Of a stretch of DNA of 64,000 nucleotides, positions 43,954 to 64,000 are shown one piece after another. The stretch is taken from NCBI GenBank assembly GCA_037903475.1, contig JBAJFG010000502.1, positions 213,501 to 277,500 on the forward strand. The letters run 5' to 3'. Origin of the DNA: Ancylostoma caninum (taxonomy: Eukaryota; Nematoda; Chromadorea; Rhabditida; Ancylostomatidae). The stretch's first letter is position 1. Every line of letters begins with the position of its first letter. The position numbers and the translations under genes are program-made. The notes beneath the pieces are model-generated. The model saw only the letters and a program-made list of their open reading frames with translations. It was not told the origin of the DNA and made no database searches.

Positions 43954-45512
43954 GTAATGTTTCGAGAATTCAAGGAATTTGAATTCTCAATGCAGCCGAA
44001 CACGCCTAACTTGGTAGGATGGATCATAAGGAGCACCGTCGACCTGCACTTACTGAACAAAATTTGTGCCAAGATATGAGAATGCTTATAAATTCTTACT
44101 CTTCATTTCTAGTCAAGTATTGGGTTGAGCAATTATAAATGTCCGTTTGACCTTTAAATGAAAATTACTACAGCAACAATATTACAAAAGCTCCATCCAA
44201 GTGGTATTTCCCAAACTGATGGGTAACTATTCTATTTCCTCCATATAACGAACGAGGGCTCTCTGTTGAAAAATCGCAGCGATTGGAGACGTAGTAGCGA
44301 TCCACCCAAATTTCAGCTACACCACAGCTCCTGAAGTGTTTCTCCACCAATGAACGCTGCACCGGCTGAAACAAGTGTCAATCTGATAGTACCAATACTG
44401 AACTAGGAGGCGGATAAGGGAAGGCTTCCCACCCATATTTTGTGGTCATCTACAGGGTCATTTTCGCGATGTGTCGTTCTGACCATATCGTGGTCAAGTC
44501 TTGTACCCGCCTTTTTGATACCATGACAATGGAGATCTTGGTCCAGGCAGTCCTAATATGTATTGTGCGGAGAGATCAGCAATGGACGTCTGACTAGGAT
44601 TCACGATCCGTAAATGAAGCGTTCCTTTGATGCTTTACCGTAGACGAAGTGTCACCTTCCATTTATGACTGTCGGATTTTTGTTGATTTTTTTTGAATGG
44701 GCTGTTGTCCGCCACTGAGCAGGTGTGCTTTTTTGTCTGCATGTTCAAGACATACTCTGCTATTATCTGACAATATAATGGTTTCGAAGAGGCAGCGACT
44801 CTTTACACGGCAGAGTTTGAGTATGAGTCATCGAAACTCTGACCATGAGCGCAGTGCTCCTGCCACCAGTGCTGTGCAGGTGTCGTTCTGTGCGAGATAC
44901 CCTCCAAGAATATGAGAATCTCCTTCGCAATTCGTTGACAGTGCTGTTACCATAATTATTATCTAAATGGAGCACGGAAACCCATAAAGTCGAATCAAGT
45001 GTGAAATCCCATTAGTTGTTAGATGTGAACTGCAAACTCGATTGAGAATTTTTTACTCATTTTCGATCACGCCCACACAGTGCCACATGTTACTTTGCGA
45101 CCATATAATTATGTGACCATATAAAGATTTATGTGGATGTTTATGGCAATTTGTTGTGTTCATTCAACAAATCCTCTTCTAATAGATGTTTTCCACGAGC
45201 TGAAGATAATTACCACCAAAGATGAATCCTATTACAGATTGGCGATGCACATATAGATTTCCCTACTGTGATTCGTTTCTGAAATCCTGCGGATGGGAAT
45301 TTCCAAATCGGTACACAAGAGTGCTTCAGGATCCATCGCACAGCTGTGTCTGATAGCTTTTGAAAGTTTGTTAAAACCACCAGAGTCAACTTCTTGTTCA
45401 TATTCCTTAGGGTTTACCCCTTCTCCCCACCACCTTCCCTCTCGTGGATCTGGTGTGGGAGTTATAAGTTATTGCGAAACCACCAATAGCAATAGTAAAT
45501 TAAGCAAATCAT

Positions 45513-45758
45513 TTATGCTAATTTTTCAAAAGTTGGCTTCAGACTGAAGTGCAAAGCGTCCAGCAATCGTTCCTTTGGCTGCGCTTTCGCCTCGTTTTCC
45601 AACACCTAGGGGCAAAAGTCGATTTTGCAGACGGTGTCGTTGGCGGCACGGATAACATGAGCACCACAGGCAGATTCACCGAAGCTGTCGCTTAGCTTCA
45701 GCAACGCTAAGTCATTGCCGAATGTACTGATTGCAGATTCGGTAAAGTCGACTAGCAT
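45513..45758 (-). pseudogene. Broken coding-like segment, unknown
   Basis: 82 codons with one internal TAG read like a real protein (TFGNDLALLKLSDSFGESAC, then KERLLDALHFSLKPTFEKLA before the final stop). I cannot name the family. It may be a dead exon or retrocopy, or chance. Confidence 0.22.
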
Positions 45759-48724
45759 CTACTCGGAAGTAGCATCTTCATCTCCATGACGCTGAGACGA
45801 CGCACCACTAGGCACCATAGAGCAATAATTAGTTCGTGATTCTTGTTGCAGGATAGCCCACACAACATGTGACAGGTTATTTCAGGAGACATTTGAACAT
45901 ATTTTTTGGTGGTTGCAGTTAACAGTTAGGTATATATACTTGCAGGTGCGCTGCAGCAAGTCGGATTTCCCATTTTCCATCCATCCTCATCAAACGATCG
46001 CTTGCTTTTCTATAGTTTAGCCATTTTAATGATGTTGTTGTGATAAATTAGATAGAAACTAGATTGTAGTCCATCTTGTAGAAGGTTCAGATTTCATTAT
46101 AGACATAAAGTGGAAGTTATTCATAATACGATGAGGCCACCATGGGCAGTCTGCAGGGCTAATCACGTATCTCTTTTTGAAATTTCCTTGCTGTTGTCTG
46201 TGATTAGCCACGTCCATTTTTCCCAAGCGAGTCTCTTGTTATCCTGGCAAGCACTGAGTGGTTGGAAGCCGATACCATCAATGTATTGGGCTTCGCACAT
46301 AGTTCGTTATCTTGGTTTTGCACAGAGAAATGGACGTTGCTCACTACAGGAGGACTGCACAGGAATTTTGGCGATGGAGAAACTGCATGCATGTAGTATT
46401 ATGGTGAACATTTCTTTGCAAATGACCATCTCGACTGAGTGTACATATACATACCTTGTCTGCCGTATAAGGTGTGCATAGGGCCACTCTAATTCTATCC
46501 CATAACAAAACTCGGATTCATCTAATCGGTTTGACTTTTGGTCCTTTTGATTCAGCAGATCAGAAAAACCCAGGACACCCAGTTTCAGTCGATGTGGTCG
46601 GCTTATAGAATTTTTATAATTTTTCCGGAGCGAAACGGCCAGCAAACCTCTGCATAAGAGAATGGGGACACTTGGTCTTAATCGACCGTTCTGCTTGGAA
46701 GAAGTCAACAAAATCTAGGCAGAAAGCCAGTTGCTAATCCTTTTATTGTTTATTGTTTGCACCCTTTAATCACACCGGCATGATGAATATCTAGCCTCAC
46801 GTGCGAAGAGTCGCCAATCGCCAACGAGGTCTTTTCCACAGCAGTTCCATACTTTCCGCTCCTGATATTCTTGTGACGTTGATAGTGACGATGTGAGGAG
46901 AACCAGTCGATTGTTTTCTCATACGGTCCACGCTTGACAAATGCGTATTGGACCTGGTCCTTGCACACTGGTTGTAGTAGAGTGTGGTGGACATTTTATT
47001 GTCTACTTTGCCATGCTGTAGGAGTTGATGAAGATGGAGATTCGTCGACAGCTTTGTCTTTATAGTAGTAATACGCTATAGCCAAGACCTGCCAAGACTT
47101 AGTAAGCCACATTCAGTGTGATGCAAAGTCAAGCGACTACATACGTACATAGGCCATGATAGTAGTAGCATCCATATTGTGCAACCATCACTCCCTAGGT
47201 TCCTTTGTCCAAGGTGAGGCGGGTTCCTGCGTAAAGCCCCAAATACTGCATTAGTCTATTTAACACACCCACTTAACCTTTTCCCGGTGAGAACAATTGC
47301 ATTATAGGAGAAGGTGCAATTTTTTAACGAACCGAACGAACCTTTTGATGCGAGGGTTGCATGGTTAGGGAGGCAATATCGAAGGTGATGCAGATAGCCC
47401 CATGACTTTGGATCATACACAATGGAGTTCACAGAGCTCCATCAGATTCTCTAATACGGTCCAATACCATGACAGCAGTGCTACTGTTACAGAAACGTTA
47501 TCCTTATTGCTAGGCATGAAAATGCAATCATCCTCTGCAGTCGGAACAATGGAGCATGACCCATCGCACACAAGGATGAAGATTTTGAATGCTATCCCTG
47601 CTCCTCAACCCTTTTCAAGCGAGGACGTCTTGTGCGTTATTTTCAGATGGTTCTGAAATCAAGTCAAGTAGTGCGTCGCCATTAAGGAGTACAGAAAAGC
47701 CAATCTTGTTGTTCGGAGCAACATGGAGATCAGTCACACTAGTAACAGCTACTACAACGTGGCAAGAAGGCTGTTTGAAGTGACAATCAAAAAAAGAGAT
47801 AACAATTGATTAACAATCCACTTTCTGTTGATTTTTCCCAAGCAAAAGAGCTATTCACCAGCAAATGTCCCAATGCCTTTGATAAAGAGAATTTCTGGCG
47901 TTTCCTCTCCGAAAAATTATGAAAATTCTTTTGCCGATCTATCAGATTGAAACCAGGTATTTTGAGTTTTCTCGATCTGTTGAATAGAGTGAACTTCAAA
48001 TCAGACTGATTAGGAGAGCGCGAGTTATGTTACTGGCGAAAATCAGAGTGTCCCTACATTGATACACACCATATTGAGCTGTCGAAGCGGTATTTAGTAT
48101 TATAGTTCGGTAGCGATTGGGTTAATTTTATTTAAAACTACACTAAAATGTTTGAATTGGAAAATTTGAATAAAAATGCAGTGAAAGCCCAGATTCTCCA
48201 ATTTACGGGGCCACTCTACCGCTCCTGAATTATCTGCCTTCAATTCCAAAATGAGTCACATCTAAACTTTTGAATTGCGCAGTTATTTTTTTTATTAATC
48301 CATTCTCTGTTGTTGTTCACTATGTAGATGGAAAAGCGAATAGCCTGACAATGACTCAGAACACTGACAAGCTTGAGAAATCAACAGTTTTGAAAAACTT
48401 GCTTTTTCGCTGAAAATTGTCCACTAACACGTTGTGAAGACAGGCATTCTAACGACAACTTGGAGGTCTAATAAAAAACTCAAGTAAATATGTAATAAAT
48501 TAATGCATAAGTAACTAGATAAATGACACATATTGAACCTGCGGAGCGCAAACTGATAATAATGCTATCTAAAGCGTGCAAAGTCGAGGTTTCTTTTACA
48601 TTGTTGTTCTACTGGAGCTAAACTGAGTTACATTCTTGCTGCATGAATTGCTGAAGATGAATATACGAAGATCTCCGTCAAGGTTTTCTTTTTTACACAT
48701 TTTCGTCAAATTTTTCTGAGCGCT

Positions 48725-48733
48725 GAATTTTCA
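48725..48733 (+). promoter_or_regulatory. Trans-splice-like acceptor before DNase II
   Basis: GAATTTTCAG ends 24 bases before the start codon. In nematodes such a site next to the ATG commonly receives a spliced leader. The assignment is inferred. Confidence 0.5.
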
Positions 48734-48757
48734 GAGGTTTTCGATCAATACTGGAGA

Positions 48758-60898
<12,141 letters not shown>

Positions 60899-61639
60899 AA
60901 GCACTCTATTTTCTGAGCGTAGTTTAAAGCAACTGTATTGAAACAACATTTTCCTCAACCAAACCTTCAGCGATGCCAATGAGCAATGCTTTGCTCTTTC
61001 ACAGAACCCTTCTAGACTTCAGCATCGACTACTCACCTCTTAAGGCGAGCCTATGTGAAGGAGCGCTGCGTAAACAAGGTAAGAATTGATGCTGGCGGGT
61101 AGGAGGTGGCTGCTTGAGCTAATCTAGGCATCGTGGCATCACCGAAGTTTGTTAGTAATTTCTACACCATACATGGTGTAGAGAATTTAGAACCACGATA
61201 TTCACTTGCTTCCATATGTGAATATATCAAAACCTTTTTTGTATGTTCGATATGCGATTTTACTATTTTTGTCTCTCTAAAACCTGTTGTTCTTTTTCCA
61301 TGAGTCTATTGTTGTTTCTCCATAAATATGTGCATAATTTAGAAAAAGGTATTGACACGCGAACCATAACAATGCAAAAAACAATGAACGATGCTTTCAG
61401 GTGCAGATATGAGCCTCAAAATATAAGCAGTTTCGTTTTAGTTACTCTCGTGTGTATTCGTCAAAATCCCAACATCAATCAAACTGACGCGGAGGTAATT
61501 TTGGCACTCCACTGCGGTACATAACATTCTAAAACAAAATATGTTCATATTATGCTTATGAAACACTACGTGGCATGGCTGTGTGACCATTTGTACCCTA
61601 CAGTAACCTAACAGTAATTATAGGGGCCCAGACAAACTT
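60899..61639. other. Downstream of DNase II; one exon-like segment
   Basis: A segment at about 60970-61078 sits between a CTTCAG acceptor and a GGTAAG donor. It starts ATGCCAATGAGC and encodes about 35 residues, which could be the first exon of a downstream gene, but no further exons were found. A 10-bp hairpin TCTACACCAT/ATGGTGTAGA lies near 61160-61181. The 93-codon frame at 61243 has no recognisable product. Confidence 0.3.
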
Positions 61640-61862
61640 TCGGAACTTCCGCGGAACTTGCCGATTTTCGGAACTTCCGCGGAGCCTGATTTACTACTGG
61701 AGCCCGATTTTCGGAACTTCCGCGGAAATATGACGTCACTCGTCGGTTTTTTCGGAAGTTCCGCGCAAGTTCCGTGAAAGTTCCGAATGGAGACGCAGAG
61801 AAAAACATCGGAATTTCCGCGGAGCTTGACATTTTTCGGAACTTGCGCGGAGCTTCGAGACA
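61640..61862. repeat. Cluster of TTTTCGGAACTTCCGCGG motifs
   Basis: At least five copies of TCGGAACTTCCGCGGA, some inverted (TTCGGAAGTTCCGCG), spaced 35-60 bases apart. Confidence 0.75.
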
Positions 61863-61924
61863 GATAGAATAATCCTAGAAACTAACAGATCAAGTGGCAT
61901 GTTTTCGTCCGATTTTTATAGTGA

Positions 61925-62905
61925 TACTAGCTGTCGTATCCGGCTTCGCTCGGGTGTTTTATCACCTTGGCTACATGATACTGCTGAGGCCAATTACTGT
62001 CATCGACAAATTCATTAAAATCTCCACAATTTTGGTGATCAGCATGTTAGCGAAGCCCAGGTGACGTTTCCCATCGACTTGTGGGCGAAAAGTTAGCAAA
62101 GCTATTTCGGTGACATTGAATCGACGTATTCGTACAAAGTGGTTGTCATATTCATACTCAGCATATCGAGGAACCCCAGGAGAGATGTCTTCACCGCTCC
62201 ATTAGGCGGAAGAGCCAAAAATCAATAAAATCGAAAAACCGACATTTCATGCAAAATGTTTGTCATATTCCTATTCAGCGTATTGAAAAACCCAAGAAAA
62301 CATGTCTTTGTCCGTCCCCGAGCGAAAATGGGGAAAATCGATAAAATCAATAGATCAATATTTCGGGCAAAATGGTTGTCATTCTTATTCAGCGTGTTGA
62401 GAAACCCCAGTAGACATGTTTTTACCACCCCATGATCAAGAATAGCGAAAATTCAATAAAATCAATAAATCAATATCTCGCGCAAATTGGTTGTCGTATT
62501 CGTGTTCAGCGTATTGAGATACCCCGGTAGACATGCCGTTACCACCTCATGACCGAGAATAGCGAAAAATCAATAAAATCAATAAATCGATGAATTGGCG
62601 CGAAATGGTTGTCATATTCGTGTTCAGCGCATTGAGGTACCCCAGTAGGCATGTTCTCGCTGGTCCCTGGTGAAGAAGAGCGAAAAATCAATAAAATCGA
62701 TATAATCGATAAACCAATCGATAATCCCAGGTGCAATGTAGCCTATAACCTCCGCCGGCCCCTGGAGAGTCTACATGCAAAATTTGGTCCGAATCGGTTG
62801 ATGCTGCGCGATTTCTATTCGGAATATACAAACATGCATACACACAAACACACAAACATACAAACACACAAACACACAAACTTTCACTTTTATATATACA
62901 GATGT
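61925..62905 (+). repeat. Dispersed repeat R1, copy 2
   Basis: Starts TACTAGCTGTCGTATCCGGC like copy 1. The 114-118 bp unit recurs at about 62142, 62259, 62373, 62490 and 62608. The copy ends in an ACAAAC-rich tract (62828-62880) and TATATATACAGAT, a SINE/non-LTR-like tail. Confidence 0.8.
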
Positions 62906-64000
62906 CCTTGATTGACTTCGACTAGACAAATAAGAAGCCGTGGTAAAATAAGAAAATTTTCACGCTATTTTTTCCTCGAAATTCACTTCGGGATACCCCA
63001 ATAATGACATCTGTAATGTCGAATTTTGCGTAAAGCTAGTGACAGATAATGCACCCCTGGGATTATTCCCACAAATACGAAAATTTGACAGATTTTAACC
63101 AAAGAGGAATTTTTCCATGTTATCATTGATTTTGAAACCTGACGCTGATACGTAGCACAGTCAGAGGGCAAACCTGCTTGAAGCTTATCTTCATAGAACG
63201 AGCCCACTAGAGGCGCAGTTTGTGCTGCGTGGATGAACGATCTGTGGTGGGATTTTTGATCCTACGATTTTTGGCATCGGGACCAGGGCTGTGCGTAACA
63301 AAAATTTTAATATTCGTCAGTCGTAAATCGTAAATTTTCCGAAACCACCATAAATCGTAAATCGTAACTGGAATACCAAAGACAAGATTTAGATAATTTC
63401 AACTCGTTTGATAAGAGAGTCATTCTCAAAATCATCTGAGGTGTGGATCTAATGCTGCGGAATTGGTCTTCACAGAACATCGCCGTCTTATCCTCAGAGT
63501 GCTAACATTATGATGGATGGAAAACTTTTTTCTCGATAGTTTAAGAGGGCTATCTAGCTCTAGGAGTCATATTTATCGCTGCGATCTCTTTATCCTAGCC
63601 AATGTTTCTGAATTAAACGTGGTCGATGCTTCTATGTACTTCCCTGCAAGCTAAGTAATTAACCCCTGGGTAAGCAAACTGGTGCCAGAGGAGTCTGGAA
63701 GGCTAGAGCGCTGACTTGGTGTCAGGAGCTCCCAGCAAGTCACTGTATAGGGCGCATGCTCATTCGATACCTCTACGATTATCAGATGAAGGAGAATGTG
63801 TGGTCTCAGAGAACAATTACTTCTCGCACTCTATCAAACTGTTTATAACCATTCGTAATTGGTTCATGAGAGCTCGATCAGGAAGAGAACTCTCGCACAG
63901 GACATCACACCGCGGTTGGTCAGAAAAACAATCCAAAACTTTGGTGGAACGACAGAAGTTTAGCGGGCAGCTCTTTCCACCTGCGAAAGCTTAGAATAGT
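62906..64000. other. No supported gene
   Basis: A CAGGGCTGTGCGTAAC motif near 63286 resembles a hAT end, and 63680-63790 contains tRNA-like or SINE-like sequence similar to 23105-23185. No open frame has a recognisable product. Confidence 0.4.

Larger units (their letters stand above)
41891..48724. other. Long stretch without a supported gene
   Basis: Nearly 7 kb with only short frames on both strands. Landmarks: a 12-G run at 43193-43204, an inverted repeat at 43866-43953, and a Tc1-like end (ACAGTGCCACCCAAAATTAT at 43329) without a partner. Several short coding-looking but broken minus-strand segments occur (45513-45758; about 46750-46968; 47590-47783). I could not assign any to a family. 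Confidence 0.4.

Noticed and set aside
43326..44975. Tc1-like transposon
   Set aside because: ACAGTGCCACCCAAAATTAT looks like a Tc1-type end and IHPTKLGVFGCI is faintly transposase-like, but no matching second end or catalytic motifs were found.
63286..64000. hAT transposon starting CAGGGCTGTGCG
   Set aside because: Only one possible end is visible and no transposase or 8-bp duplication can be shown.

Overview
The window looks like a repeat-rich stretch of nematode chromosome, most likely a strongylid (hookworm-like) worm. The evidence is one split host gene with short introns and TTTCAG-type acceptors, a trans-splice-like acceptor just before its start codon, mariner transposons, an LTR element primed by tRNA-Pro, and a nematode-style SF1 helicase and envelope glycoprotein. 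The organism call is inference; no rRNA or mitochondrial marker is present.

Layout. 1-8.0 kb holds dispersed repeats: a 117-bp tandem-repeat family, a TIR element, and a family with a 60-bp minisatellite. 8.0-25.2 kb is a three-level nest. A mariner transposon (8030-8176 and 24285-25156) is cut by a 16-kb Ty3/gypsy-like LTR retroelement (element A, 8177-24284, TSD TGCAT). Element A in turn carries a GC-rich foldback insert, an internal template-switch duplication and a 1.27-kb TIR element inside its 3' LTR. Its order is LTR-PBS-Gag-envelope-like glycoprotein-protease-RT-RNase H-integrase-splice acceptors-SF1 helicase-PPT-LTR. The glycoprotein between Gag and protease and the helicase cargo are the most unusual features of the window. 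25-31 kb holds minisatellite, foldbacks and a cluster of tRNA-like SINEs. 31.4-41.9 kb is a second nest: a Penelope-like/unclassified reverse transcriptase gene is split by a young gypsy element (element B, 32478-39941, LTRs about 99% alike), with a second mariner (40615-41890) just downstream. Element B has a large extra domain of unknown function after its integrase. 41.9-48.7 kb is decayed sequence without a clear gene.

48.76-60.90 kb (+) is the one convincing host gene: an eight-exon deoxyribonuclease II with signal peptide and both catalytic motifs (HxK and DHSKW), about 354 residues. Its long introns hold a perfect (CA)219 microsatellite, a MITE, an 83-bp-arm foldback, and copies of the minisatellite family. 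One acceptor reads CG instead of AG. 60.9-64 kb has further repeats, including a second copy of the family seen at the left end.

Almost all mobile-element genes here carry stops or frameshifts, so this copy of element A is dead; element B has only two frameshifts. Only element families and domains recognisable by eye are named; no database search was possible.
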